NCBI GenBank assembly: GCA_021299835.1
Contig: JAJTER010000019.1
Coordinates: forward strand, 1-42,210
DNA: 42,210 nucleotides
Direction of reading: 5' to 3'
From: Saprospiraceae bacterium
GTDB lineage: Bacteria; Bacteroidota; Bacteroidia; Chitinophagales; Saprospiraceae
The translations under genes and the position numbers were made by a program. Each line of letters begins with the position of its first letter. The stretch's first letter is position 1. A model generated the notes under the pieces. That model did not search any database. It was not told the DNA's origin and was given only the letters and a program-made list of their open reading frames with translations. Shown here in pieces: positions 26,285 to 35,450 of the stretch.

Positions 26285-27594
26285 TTTTGAAAATATTTTA
26301 ATTTAAAGTGACCCCAATAAAAAGTGGCCATACCAATGAGCAGATTAATCATTCCCGCCAGGGATTCCCAGGGTTTATCATAGAGCGTAAAAGTAATCAT
26401 CCAAAGGGTTAATAACACAAAAATAATTTGAAAAAATGGGTACCAGGGACTTTTAAATCCCATATCCTCTTTATGGTCGGGTTGTTTTCTTATTTTATAG
26501 ATACCAATGACCACCAGCATGGATGAAAGAGAAATAAGAATACCACAATAGACTAATATTTGTTCGAAAGTACCTGTTAGAATCAACAAACTACTGATAC
26601 CAAATTGTAGCCATAAAGCTCTTACAGGCAAATGATTCGACTGCATTTTAAATAAAGAAAGGAAAGAATGGTCATTTGCCATACTGGCAGTTATTCTGGC
26701 TCCTACCCAAACCATAGCACTGACACTTGAAATAAGAGATATAGAAAGAGCTAAGCCAAAAAGATTGCCGACGGTTTTGCCAAACATTTTCTGTGCAGCC
26801 AAAGCAGCTACATTTAACTGGCCTTCCATTTCTCCTAAGGTCAAATGTTTTAAAAATATATACTGTAATAGGGTATATAAAATGGTGACTATAATGGTAC
26901 CTCCAATAAGTACGATAGGTAGCGATTTTGATGGATTTTCAAATTCGTTGGTAATGTAGGCAGCTGCATTCCAGCCTGAATAAGAATAAACGACATAAAT
27001 AAGGGCAATGGCGAAGGCGGGAGAGATGAGTTCTGTTAAATAAGAAGCTTCGGTTGCATTTGTTCCAGATGTTATGCCAGGTAAAAAGGCACCTATAACA
27101 ATGAGAAATAAAATCAGGAGCATTTTAATTACCGTGCTTGAGTTTTGAAATACAGCGCTGGTTTTTAAATTTCGGGTATGAATAAAAGTTATGATGCCTA
27201 TAACTACAATGGCTGCCCATCTTGGATTGACTGACAAGTAAGGAAAATAGGAAATCAGGGCCATCGCCGAAAGGGCTATCGGTGCTGTAAATCCGACGGT
27301 TAAAGAAATCCAACCAGATAAATAACCAATCAGGGGGTTATATAATTGAGATAGAAAAGCGTATTCACCGCCCGATTTCTTGATGCTGGAACCTACCTCT
27401 GCGTAGCTGAAAGCACCTGATAAAGCAATGACACCCCCTAACATCCACAGGGTCAGAATGGTACTGGTCTGATGGAGGCTTTTTACTTGAAAACCAAGAC
27501 TGGTGAAAGCTCCGGTTCCGATCATATTGGCCAGAACAATGGCTAGTCCGGTTAAGGTCGTTATTTTGTACTGATTCGTTTTAATTTGGCTCAA
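26281..27594 (-). CDS. APC-family amino acid permease (TTG start)
   Basis: A 437-residue integral membrane transporter with about 12 hydrophobic helices. The N-terminal GLAIVLANMIGTGAF motif is the substrate-binding unwound helix 1 of the APC superfamily. The later AFSYAEVGSSIKKSGGEYAFL and VYSYSGWNAAAYITNEFENPSKSLP segments are typical of the amino acid/polyamine permeases. The substrate cannot be read from sequence. No ATG precedes the conserved helix 1 region, so the TTG at 27592-27594 is the likely start. It is cotranscribed with the YdeI-like gene. Confidence 0.88.
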   Translation of the reverse strand: MSQIKTNQYKITTLTGLAIVLANMIGTGAFTSLGFQVKSLHQTSTILTLWMLGGVIALSGAFSYAEVGSSIKKSGGEYAFLSQLYNPLIGYLSGWISLTVGFTAPIALSAMALISYFPYLSVNPRWAAIVVIGIITFIHTRNLKTSAVFQNSSTVIKMLLILFLIVIGAFLPGITSGTNATEASYLTELISPAFAIALIYVVYSYSGWNAAAYITNEFENPSKSLPIVLIGGTIIVTILYTLLQYIFLKHLTLGEMEGQLNVAALAAQKMFGKTVGNLFGLALSISLISSVSAMVWVGARITASMANDHSFLSLFKMQSNHLPVRALWLQFGISSLLILTGTFEQILVYCGILISLSSMLVVIGIYKIRKQPDHKEDMGFKSPWYPFFQIIFVLLTLWMITFTLYDKPWESLAGMINLLIGMATFYWGHFKLKYFQK

Positions 27595-27685
27595 ACAGAT
27601 AGATTAAAGGGAAATGAGGGAAACAAAAGCTCATGTAAATTTAACTTAAAATATAAGACGCTTCATACAACAAGGTTATGTTTAG

Positions 27686-27735
27686 TTACAAAATGGCTTT
27701 GTAATTACTTTAAATTTCTTTATATTGGTTACAAA
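27686..27735. promoter_or_regulatory. three TTACAAA half-sites before the serine hydrolase gene
   Basis: TTACAAA (27686-27692) and its reverse complement TTTGTAA (27698-27704) form a 7-bp inverted repeat with a five-base spacer. A third direct copy, TTACAAA, lies at 27729-27735, just before the ATG at 27747. The pattern looks like an operator for a dimeric regulator in this divergent 152-base intergenic region. No regulator is identified. Confidence 0.35.
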
Positions 27736-27746
27736 CCAGTGCCAAT

Positions 27747-28850
27747 ATGAAATTTTCTACCTGTTCTTTTTCGCTTTATTTACTTCTGATATCCCTTTTA
27801 TCATGTGAACCTTTATCAGAATGGCAACAAATAAGCAATCAGTTAGATACCTATTTTCAAAAGGAATTCCCGGCGGACCAACCTGGCGGAGCTATTTTGG
27901 TGATGAAAAATGGGAAGGTTTTATTTGAAAAGGGTTATGGACTCGCAGATCTAAATACAAAAGAGCAAATTACCGCAAATACGTCTTTCAACACAGGGTC
28001 TATTTCAAAAACCTTTGTTATGAATGGGATTATGATATTGGAAGAAGAGGGAAAACTTTCTTTGGAGGATCCGCTGGAAAAATATTTTCCAAATTTTAAA
28101 AATCCGGAAATAGGTCGAAAAGTAAAGATTGTTCATTTATTGAACCATTCCTCCGGATTGATTGATAGTCGAAAGGTGCGAATGGATTCGGTATTTTATT
28201 TGACAGCAAAGGATGTTGAAAATTTTGCCCCTATTTTGGCTAATGATTCAACGGCTTTCGACGCTGGTTCCCGTTTTGAGTATTCAAATCCTGCGTTTAA
28301 TGCTTTGGCACTCATCATTGAGCAAGTTACGGGAAGTAGGTGGCAAGATTTTATTATTCAGCGAATTTTTCAAACATCAGGTTTAAAGGATAGTAAAATT
28401 ACAGACGGACCATATCCGCAAACTGGGGTTGCCCATGCTTATGTTCTGGACAACGGACAATTTAAGGAAGATGATTATGGGGAAGAACCAACTTTTCCTG
28501 CTGCGGGTAATGGTGGCGTCTGGAGTTCGGTTCGTGATTTATACAGATATGAACAGGCATTACAAAAAGAAGTCTTTTTATCTGAAGATATTATAAAGAA
28601 AACAAGGACCATTTATCAACCGGAAAATTGGAACAGTCCTAGCCCTTCATTTATTGGATATAGTTGGTTTATTGGAAATTTCAACGTAGAAAAAGTGGTT
28701 TATCACACAGGAGATCAGGGAGGATTTATTGCCGATTATGTATGGATTCCATCAAAGAATATATTCTATACAATTTTGTGTAATACACCTAAGCCTACTG
28801 CACGGTATAGGAAATTTGTTTTGGAGAAAACATGGGGTCTTAGGGAATAA
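27747..28850 (+). CDS. lipoprotein serine hydrolase (beta-lactamase/DD-peptidase family)
   Basis: A 367-residue exported serine hydrolase of the class C beta-lactamase/esterase/DD-peptidase fold (Pfam Beta-lactamase, family S12). The signal ends in a lipobox (ISLLSC). The three active-site motifs are present: SISK (Ser85 nucleophile, Lys88), YSN (Tyr179) and HTGDQGG (from His320), which stands in for KTG. Such proteins hydrolyse varied esters or peptides, and true beta-lactam resistance is not implied. It stands alone on the plus strand. Confidence 0.88.
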   Translation: MKFSTCSFSLYLLLISLLSCEPLSEWQQISNQLDTYFQKEFPADQPGGAILVMKNGKVLFEKGYGLADLNTKEQITANTSFNTGSISKTFVMNGIMILEEEGKLSLEDPLEKYFPNFKNPEIGRKVKIVHLLNHSSGLIDSRKVRMDSVFYLTAKDVENFAPILANDSTAFDAGSRFEYSNPAFNALALIIEQVTGSRWQDFIIQRIFQTSGLKDSKITDGPYPQTGVAHAYVLDNGQFKEDDYGEEPTFPAAGNGGVWSSVRDLYRYEQALQKEVFLSEDIIKKTRTIYQPENWNSPSPSFIGYSWFIGNFNVEKVVYHTGDQGGFIADYVWIPSKNIFYTILCNTPKPTARYRKFVLEKTWGLRE

Positions 28851-28946
28851 AATTGTGTTGAACCTTAGTCAATTATGTACTAAAAACATAGTAAAAAGAG
28901 TATTTACCATGACATGCAGTATATTTATTTGCTATTAGTTCCGGAG

Positions 28947-29783
28947 TTATTTTTTCTTTCTGGTGTCTTTCAACACTTGCTTTCCATCACTGGCCAATTT
29001 ACGTTGAACTTTTTTTACATCTTCCGCCGGGGGAAGATTTTCTGGCACAATACCTCTTTTAGTTAGCACATCTCTGACAGCTATATTGTTATCAACATGC
29101 TCCATTTCAATCGGATTATGACCTTTCAAATTCTTGTTTTGAACGTTCAAACTGGTCATTTCCGCAGCTAGGTCTTTAGCTTTAATACTAATGGTAGGCA
29201 GAAAGTCTGCCACCGGCCTGCCATCAGGAACTTGCATTTTTTTCTTTAATTGTTGTGTAGTCAACCGAAACAACGCCTGGTCACCTTTAGAGCGAATAAT
29301 TCCAAATCCTTTTTCATCAACACCTCGTTCATATAAAACACCGGATAACTGCTTTTCCGTTTGGCTTAGTTTTTCACGAGCTTTCACACGCTCATATTCT
29401 AATAATCGCTGCTCTACCAATTCAGCTCGACGGGTTTGCACGGCAAAATAGTTCTGTGCAAAAGCGATTTCCTCTTTACGGCTATCGCCATTCTGAGCTA
29501 TCAGGTAACAGGCATATCTTGAAAGAAGAATATCATCGATCTCTTTTTCAGCTCCAGAGCCAATTGGAACCATCTTCCTGACGTCGGGAAGATGGTCGGA
29601 AATCTGCTCACCTGCATTTTTGCAAGACTCCTTTGCTTTGTCTATAACCTTCTGGAAATTTTCCCATTTGGAATATCCCAACAAATGTTGGAGCTCCCTG
29701 GCACTCCAGCACTCAATTCCCTCATATTCAGAAGCTGTGGCTTCAAATTGAGCAAATAATTCTTTAATCTGTTCAGCTTTCAT
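28947..29783 (-). CDS. dinD: DinD-family DNA-damage-inducible protein
   Basis: A 278-residue homologue of Escherichia coli DinD, which is SOS-induced and inhibits RecA-mediated strand exchange. The N-terminal part, ECWSARELQHLLGYSKWENFQKVIDKAK, is the BRO-N-like segment of the family. DLPDVRKMVPIGSGAEKEIDDILLSRYACYLIAQNGD-type motifs follow in the middle (residues 64-99), then RAELVEQRLLEYERV. The C-terminus is Lys-rich. Length matches DinD of 274 residues. A GAATTAATTC palindrome lies 24 bases upstream of the start (29807-29816), but I cannot say whether it is an SOS box in this group. The gene diverges from selO. Confidence 0.87.
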   Translation of the reverse strand: MKAEQIKELFAQFEATASEYEGIECWSARELQHLLGYSKWENFQKVIDKAKESCKNAGEQISDHLPDVRKMVPIGSGAEKEIDDILLSRYACYLIAQNGDSRKEEIAFAQNYFAVQTRRAELVEQRLLEYERVKAREKLSQTEKQLSGVLYERGVDEKGFGIIRSKGDQALFRLTTQQLKKKMQVPDGRPVADFLPTISIKAKDLAAEMTSLNVQNKNLKGHNPIEMEHVDNNIAVRDVLTKRGIVPENLPPAEDVKKVQRKLASDGKQVLKDTRKKK

Positions 29784-30018
29784 AATTAAATTGGTTGATG
29801 TTTATTGAATTAATTCGAAAAGTTTATTTCAAATCAAATGTTTAAAACTATTCCTTCAATATACGACAAATAAAATGGATATGAGGTTAATATGAAAATG
29901 CTACTAAATGATTAAGGTAAGCTGCTGTTGAATAGGGTTTCAACCTTTAACTTTTCTTTTCAGTTCCTATTCCGAGAAACAAAATGAACTTTTTTGTTAT
30001 TATTATGAAAAACATGCC

Positions 30019-31458
30019 ATGATATTTCATTTTGATAACAGCTACGGTAAGCTACCTGAATCTTTTTATATTCCTACAAATCCTACTCAGGTGCCTGATC
30101 CTTCTGTTTTGTTATTCAATGACAACTTAGCCAGGGAATTGGATTTATCCCCAGACAACATGGACATGGAAGAAGCGGCTGCCTTGTTTTCAGGAAATAA
30201 AATGATTCCCGGCTCATTTCCAATAGCCCAGGCTTATGCCGGACATCAATTTGGAAATTTTACTATGCTGGGTGACGGAAGAGCCATCTTATTGGGCGAA
30301 CATATTACAAAAGCGGGGAATCGATTTGATATTCAGTTAAAAGGATCAGGTTATACTGCATTTTCCAGAGGAGGCGACGGACGTGCTACCCTGCGCGCTA
30401 TGCTTAGAGAATACCTGATAAGTGAGGCTATGGCAGGACTGAAAATACCCACTACAAGAAGTTTGGCTGTTGTAAAAACAGGCGCCAAAGTGTACAGAGA
30501 AGAAGTACATGAGGGAGCTATTTTAACCAGAATTGCCTCTTCTCATATCAGGGTTGGTACTTTTGAATTTGCCAATAGGTTCGTTCCTAATGAATCATCT
30601 ATTCTATTGGATTATGTCATTGACAGACACTATCCCGATCTGAATTTGTCAAAATCAAAGGCCAGAGATCTAATGGAGGCGGTTATGTTAAAGCAGATTG
30701 ATTTAATCGTGCAATGGATGAGGGTTGGTTTTATTCACGGTGTTATGAATACCGATAATATGTCTATTGCCGGCGAAACCATTGATTATGGCCCTTGTGC
30801 CTTCATGAATACTTATCGTCCGGAAACTGTTTTTAGTTCTATTGATACCCAGGGCAGATATGCTTTTGGTAATCAACCTTCTATCGCGCAGTGGAATATT
30901 GCCTGTTTTGCTGGTTCGTTATTATCAATGATTCACGAGGAAAAGGAAGTGGCTATAGAGATGGCCAAAGAGGTTTTAAATTCATTCCCAGCTATTTATC
31001 AAGAAAAATGGCAGGATATGATGTTTAAAAAACTAGGTTTTGCAAAGGAGACAGATCTGCAACAAAGAAAAAATAGCCTGTCCACCTTGTTAGATTGGAT
31101 GACTAAAAATAAAGCAGATTATACGAATACTTTTTTGGTTTTACAGGGAGATATGCCCATGGAAGGTATCTATTTGCAGGAGGATTTTCAGTCATGGTTT
31201 ACTAACTGGCAAGACATGGAAAGGGGGAATGAGGAAGCCCGATTAAAAAGAATGCATGAAAATAATCCCTTATTCATTCCCAGAAATCATTTGGTTGAAA
31301 AAGCTCTTGATGAGGCTTGCTTAAATGACGATCTTCGGTTTTTTAAAGAATTACTTGACATTTCTGTCAATCCATACGCACAAAATGCCTCAGCTACCTC
31401 ATTTATGAAAGTTCCTGATACTATCGACACTGGGTATAAAACCTTTTGTGGCACCTAG
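30019..31458 (+). CDS. selO: protein adenylyltransferase SelO (YdiU)
   Basis: SelO is a pseudokinase-fold enzyme that attaches AMP to Ser, Thr or Tyr of target proteins and takes part in redox stress responses. The 479-residue protein shows QAYAGHQFGNFTMLGDGRA (nucleotide-binding region), FSRGGDGRATLR, and the catalytic segment FIHGVMNTDNMSIAGETIDYGP with Asn and Asp metal ligands. It ends in TFCGT, with Cys477 three residues from the end. Cys260 lies in DYGPCAF. These two probably correspond to the disulfide pair described in the E. coli enzyme. No selenocysteine codon is used. The gene is monocistronic. Confidence 0.94.
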   Translation: MIFHFDNSYGKLPESFYIPTNPTQVPDPSVLLFNDNLARELDLSPDNMDMEEAAALFSGNKMIPGSFPIAQAYAGHQFGNFTMLGDGRAILLGEHITKAGNRFDIQLKGSGYTAFSRGGDGRATLRAMLREYLISEAMAGLKIPTTRSLAVVKTGAKVYREEVHEGAILTRIASSHIRVGTFEFANRFVPNESSILLDYVIDRHYPDLNLSKSKARDLMEAVMLKQIDLIVQWMRVGFIHGVMNTDNMSIAGETIDYGPCAFMNTYRPETVFSSIDTQGRYAFGNQPSIAQWNIACFAGSLLSMIHEEKEVAIEMAKEVLNSFPAIYQEKWQDMMFKKLGFAKETDLQQRKNSLSTLLDWMTKNKADYTNTFLVLQGDMPMEGIYLQEDFQSWFTNWQDMERGNEEARLKRMHENNPLFIPRNHLVEKALDEACLNDDLRFFKELLDISVNPYAQNASATSFMKVPDTIDTGYKTFCGT

Positions 31459-31468
31459 GAATATCCAC

Positions 31469-32305
31469 TCAATGCATGGATAATGTTTTTTGAACAACCA
31501 GCATTCGGTCTGTTTGAATTAAATCTACCCCCATTTCGCGCGCTTTGATGTAATTGATTTCCGTATCGAGAGGTCCTAATAAGTCCGTAAATACTTTAAC
31601 ACCCAAACGATGGATCTCATCCACCATCTCTTTCGTTAAGGAAAGCCAGGACGCGTCAAAGGCATAAGGTTTCAGTTTATTGAATTTTGCCATGATATCG
31701 GTTTTGTTTTTAAGGGCAGGAAGTAATTTAGCCCCTTGAAAAACCGATGTCAAGCGCCATAAAAAATCATCGGAACCATAATATACAGCGTTTTCGTCCA
31801 AACCATATTTTTTTAAGATGGCAACAAGCGGTTGAGGCTCCACATCTTTGGCATCTATATAAAGGTAGGTTTTTTGTTGACGGGATGCGTTCCATGCTGA
31901 AATAAGCTGACAAGTTTCCTCCAGGGTAGGAATTTTTTCATTTTCAAACACACCTGTAAATCCCTTTCCAGCGGAGAGCGTTTTTAAAAACACTGCGTTA
32001 TATAGTTTAAAAGCACCCTTTCCATTGGTCGTTCGTTCCAGATTAGCGTCGTGCATAATCATCAGGACACCATCATTTGTCGTCCTGACATCCACCTCTA
32101 TAAAGTGAGCACCTGCCTGGAGCGCATTTTTAAAAGCTGCTAAAGTATTTTCAGGAGCAGAAGATGCATTTCCGCGATGTGCAGAAATTTGCAAAGTACT
32201 TTTTTGCTGAGAAGGATAGGTTATATTTTGAGATATACTTGTGGAGGAAAAATAAAAGGATGTAAAAGAGAAAAACATCCATTTTAAGTACGGAATCTGG
32301 TTCAT
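31469..32305 (-). CDS. secreted glycerophosphodiester phosphodiesterase
   Basis: A 278-residue exported enzyme of the GDPD family (PI-PLC-like TIM barrel). It hydrolyses glycerophosphodiesters to glycerol-3-phosphate and an alcohol. A signal peptide covers about residues 1-25. The catalytic motifs are SAHRGNASSAPENTLAAF (His-Arg, Glu-Asn) and HFIEVDVRTTNDGVLMIMHD (Glu, Asp, His). The C-terminal GVDLIQTDRM is also characteristic. The gene is convergent with selO (10-base gap). An IS4-type element lies 85 bases upstream of its start. Confidence 0.92.
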   Translation of the reverse strand: MNQIPYLKWMFFSFTSFYFSSTSISQNITYPSQQKSTLQISAHRGNASSAPENTLAAFKNALQAGAHFIEVDVRTTNDGVLMIMHDANLERTTNGKGAFKLYNAVFLKTLSAGKGFTGVFENEKIPTLEETCQLISAWNASRQQKTYLYIDAKDVEPQPLVAILKKYGLDENAVYYGSDDFLWRLTSVFQGAKLLPALKNKTDIMAKFNKLKPYAFDASWLSLTKEMVDEIHRLGVKVFTDLLGPLDTEINYIKAREMGVDLIQTDRMLVVQKTLSMH

Positions 32306-32390
32306 AATTAGGGGCTATTTCATGAAAATGTATGAATTAATCTTTAGTTATTTATGGAATTCGTATTAATAATGTTAGATTTTATTTCAC

Positions 32391-32404
32391 TGTTGTCCGG
32401 TAAA
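32391..32404 (+). repeat. IS4 left inverted repeat
   Basis: TGTTGTCCGGTAAA, identical to the reverse complement of 33776-33789. Confidence 0.85.
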
Positions 32405-32430
32405 CATTTTAAAAAACCGAGGGACAATTA

Positions 32431-32460
32431 TTGAATTGCCCCCGGTAATGTCTACTTTTG
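32431..32460 (+). promoter_or_regulatory. transposase promoter inside the IS
   Basis: TTG (32431-32433), 19 bases, then TACTTTTG (32453-32460) match the Bacteroidota TTG / TAnnTTTG promoter exactly, 24 bases before the transposase ATG at 32485. Confidence 0.55.
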
Positions 32461-32484
32461 AGTTACTACACAAAAAAGAAAGAC

Positions 32485-33697
32485 ATGGGTAAAAATATGA
32501 ATTTTAGCGGACAGCCGATATTTAATCAGCTGTTAAATTTTATTGACAAGAACGAAATTAAACAAATAGCCAAAAAACATGAGGCAGAGCGGTATGTTAA
32601 AAAATTTACAACCTATCATCATTTAGTGGTTATGCTATATGCCAGTATTGAAGGCTATCATTCTATAAGAGAAACCATACTTGGGCTTTTGGCTAATGCA
32701 CATAAGCTTTCCCATTTGGGCTTATCCTATTTGGTACGAAGAAGCGCCTTATCTGAGGCTAATGCTCGCCGTACTAGTTGAGTCTTTGAGGATATATACA
32801 TGAGTGTCTACCGTCGATATTCCAATTTTATAGCGGATAGCCGGTTGAAAGATGCTGATATGAAACGTCTATATAATGGATTCCACGACAATTAGCTTAT
32901 GTAAGGATATTTTGCGTGGAGTTGGTCGTAACCCTCTAGAGGGTAAAAAGAAAGGTGGAATTAAAGCCCATACCATCATCAAGGCCAGTGAAAATATACC
33001 CTGCCTTATCCGTTATAGTGAGGCTGTGCGTCATGACCATACGTTTATAAAAGAAGCCCAAAACCTACCAAAGGGGTCGATCATTACCTTTGACAAAGGA
33101 TACGTTGATTACGAGCAATATGAGGTTTTCTCCAAAGAAAGTATCTGGTATGTAACCAGATTGAAAGAAAATGCTTTATACAAGGCAAGTGAAGAGTATG
33201 ATATTCCAGATGAAGCAGACAGTGGCGTGCTAAAAGATGAAGAAATCGTCCTTTGTTATGGTGAAAACAAAAAGAAAGAACACAGAGCACGTCGTATTGC
33301 TTATTGGGACAGCGCCAATGAGCGATTATTTGAATTTGTTACGAATAATTTTGAACTATCGGCAGAGAAAATAGCCATAATATACAAGAAACGCTGGCAG
33401 ATAGAACTTTTATTTAAACAACTAAAGCAGAATTTTCCGTTAAAATACTTTTTGGGGGACAATGAAAATGCCATTGAAATTCAAATATGGGCAGCTATGT
33501 TGGCAAACCTATTAATAACCTTGGCCAAAAGCAAATTAAAACGTTCTTGGGCATTTTCCAATCTTGTATCGGTAATACGCCAACAATTAATGAATTATAT
33601 CGATATGTACGGCTTTTTGGAAGACCCTGAAGAAAGTTGGCGCGCCATTATTAAGGAAAATAAGGATAAATATAAATATTCGCTATTCCCAGAATGA
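32485..33697 (+). pseudogene. IS4-family transposase, interrupted by a stop and a frameshift
   Basis: The first part (32485-32781) encodes the DUF4372-like N-terminus (FSGQPIFNQLLNFIDKNEI, then YVKKFTTYHHLVVMLYA). It ends at a TGA at 32779-32781. The frame continues with clearly homologous sequence (VFEDIYMSVYRRYSNF) until about 32870. There a net +1 shift at a TATATAATG tract moves the coding frame to the one open from 32876. That second part holds DSTTISL (first catalytic Asp), ITFDKGYVDYEQY (second Asp) and YKKRWQIELLFKQLKQ (Y-R-E-K signature with the catalytic Glu). Two independent lesions argue against programmed frameshifting, so the copy should be inactive. Confidence 0.85.
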
Positions 33698-33775
33698 GGG
33701 GGCTTACTTTTGAAAAACCAAAAAAAAGGTATTCATTATCAGAATGTTATGCCAATTTTTTAACCATTTTACGGT

Positions 33776-33789
33776 TTTACCGGACAACA
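33776..33789 (-). repeat. IS4 right inverted repeat
   Basis: TTTACCGGACAACA, the exact reverse complement of the left end at 32391-32404. Confidence 0.85.
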
Positions 33790-33867
33790 ATGATCTGAAA
33801 TAGAGTTATTATAAAATAATTGATATGAATATTTGCGTGGTTCTTATAGGTTTGCTAATTTTCAGGT

Positions 33868-34221
33868 ATGAAAGTACCAGTATCAAAGTTAAAACACCAT
33901 CCCCTCAACGAAAGGATATACTCCTTATCGGGAATTGAATCGTTGATAGAATCCATTCAACAAGTTGGTTTGTTGAAATCTATAGTAATAGATAATCGGA
34001 TGAGAGTTGTCAGTGGCAACCGTAGATACCATTGTATAAAAAAACTTGGTTGGAAGGAAGTTGATGTCCATCAAATCAATGTTAAAAAAGGTGATGAGGT
34101 ATTAACACTTATACACTTCAATCAACAACGAATTAAGACCACACAGGAACTTTTGAACGAGTAATTTGAATTGGAATTATATCATCGAAATAAAGGTCTT
34201 AAAAAGGGTTTAAAAGTATGA
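33868..34221 (+). pseudogene. ParB/Srx-domain protein, truncated by a stop codon
   Basis: The first 98 codons encode a ParB-like N-terminal nuclease/CTPase-type domain (VPVSKLKHHPLNERIYS, QVGLLKSIVID, RVVSGNRRYHCIKKLGW with the GNRR motif). The frame stops at TAA 34162-34164. The same frame reads on after that codon for 18 more sense codons (FELELYHRNKGLKKGLKV), which look like the natural continuation. It then meets the next gene. I infer a nonsense mutation plus loss of the C-terminal part. Larger Bacteroidota proteins of this type usually carry a further DNA-modification or helix-turn-helix region. A short functional protein cannot be excluded. Confidence 0.6.
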
Positions 34222-35420
34222 AATTAATAAAATCCATTATTTTCTTAACGATTCTATGCTGCCAAAATTCAACCTACTTATTTGGACAGCCAAGTAGTGA
34301 AAATCGTTTAATACAAAATTCAATGCCTAAGTCTAACATATATTGGCTCGGTGAAGGACATGCCACGACTTTGAATTACGATATTGCATTCGATTTATAC
34401 TGTAAGATAGACTCTGCTTTTGGTGTTAATTATATCCTTTTGGAATCAAGTTTTTTACAAACACACCATCTGAATAACTATATGAAATCAGGTGATAGCA
34501 ATCATTTAAACCTCGCTTTCAGTACTTCGATAGGCACTTTCGGATGGACAAAAGAACATAAATCATACTATGAAAGAATTTATGCCCACGAACAAAAGAA
34601 AACAAAGGAAAATCGCATTCAATTTGTAGGCATAGACATTGAACACGGATATTGGCATACACACAAATTTATAATTGATTCGCTACTTCCTTCATCAATC
34701 CCTGACAGTAACAGAATAATTAGCCAAATCCGTCAACCATTGCGTTACAGCATTGATTTTCTTAATTACTACAAACAGTTATATGATGATGTAATACAGA
34801 ATGAGGAGGATTATAAATTAATGTTAGGATGGCAATACGAACTTATAAAATATTTGATTAAGAACATTTACAACATCACTTACTGCCAGTCGTTTCCTAG
34901 CTCCTTGTGGAATAATACCCGTGACAGTTTAATTTACGAAAACTTCAAATGGCACAATGAACGTTTACACTTTGCTGAAAATATTGCTTTTGTACTTTTG
35001 GTTATAGACCCCATCTTTCAGGCTAAAACAAAAGAGGGCACTACATACATTGCAGGGCATATTGCATATAAAAAACCCGAAGTAAGCCAATCAGAGTATA
35101 GAATTCTTTACACGAAATCCTCATTTAATTTGCCAACCTTTTTCATTCCCCGTTTTGCCCGTTGGATGTTTGGTAATAAAAAATATATTCGGACTAGAGC
35201 ATTTAATAATGATAAGATTTGGTCAAAAGTATCCGGAATAAGTTTCTTGAAGAAAAGAAAAAACAGAGATTTTAATTACCCTCTCAGCGTGGACAGCATT
35301 CCCCAAAAAATAGATTTAGTCGGTAATAGGAAAAAGGGTTATCAGAACCGTGACTATTTTCAATACATCATACTTGTAAGGAATTCACCAGCATGCACAC
35401 CACTAAAAAATAAATTTTAA
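34218..35420 (+). CDS. secreted erythromycin-esterase-like protein
   Basis: A 400-residue exported protein with a signal peptide (cut after YLFG or so, about residue 23). The N-terminal mature region YWLGEGHATTLNYDIAFDLYCKI...YILLESSF resembles the EreA/ChaN-type fold, where a Glu-x-x-His motif and a following Glu lie in the active site (GEGHAT, then LLESS). FVGIDIEHGYWH adds another conserved acidic/His block. The substrate is unknown and macrolide resistance should not be assumed. The ATG overlaps the end of the ParB remnant frame. The gene is followed after 30 bases by the first attC-like repeat, as expected for a cassette gene. Confidence 0.65.
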   Translation: MKLIKSIIFLTILCCQNSTYLFGQPSSENRLIQNSMPKSNIYWLGEGHATTLNYDIAFDLYCKIDSAFGVNYILLESSFLQTHHLNNYMKSGDSNHLNLAFSTSIGTFGWTKEHKSYYERIYAHEQKKTKENRIQFVGIDIEHGYWHTHKFIIDSLLPSSIPDSNRIISQIRQPLRYSIDFLNYYKQLYDDVIQNEEDYKLMLGWQYELIKYLIKNIYNITYCQSFPSSLWNNTRDSLIYENFKWHNERLHFAENIAFVLLVIDPIFQAKTKEGTTYIAGHIAYKKPEVSQSEYRILYTKSSFNLPTFFIPRFARWMFGNKKYIRTRAFNNDKIWSKVSGISFLKKRKNRDFNYPLSVDSIPQKIDLVGNRKKGYQNRDYFQYIILVRNSPACTPLKNKF

Positions 35421-35450
35421 GCGAAATGTTGACAATATTTCAAAATTTAA

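Larger units (their letters stand above)
32391..33789 (+). mobile_element. IS4-family insertion sequence, decayed
   Basis: A 1399-bp element bounded by 14-bp perfect terminal inverted repeats that begin TGTTGTCCGG. It carries one transposase gene with its own promoter near the left end. The transposase has DDE motifs of the IS4 type but is interrupted by a nonsense codon and a frameshift. I see no target-site duplication in the bases flanking the ends (TTTATTTCAC on the left, ATGATCTGAA on the right). The insertion is therefore old, or a rearrangement has removed one flank. Confidence 0.85.

Noticed and set aside
29807-29816. GAATTAATTC upstream of dinD as an SOS (LexA) box
   Set aside because: It is a short AT-rich palindrome with no known match to a LexA site in this phylum. 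I cannot distinguish it from chance.
31445-31458. SelO as a selenoprotein
   Set aside because: The C-terminal position is a TGT cysteine codon followed by Gly-Thr and a normal TAG stop. No UGA is in frame.
32779-32878. Programmed frameshifting or readthrough in the IS4 transposase
   Set aside because: Two separate events (TGA, then a +1 shift about 90 bases later) would be needed and no slippery heptamer is seen. Decay is simpler.
32377-33803. A target-site duplication or longer inverted repeat around the IS4 ends
   Set aside because: TATTTCA occurs at the left flank and in reverse complement at the right, but at unequal distances from the ends. This is neither a direct repeat nor an extension of the terminal repeats.
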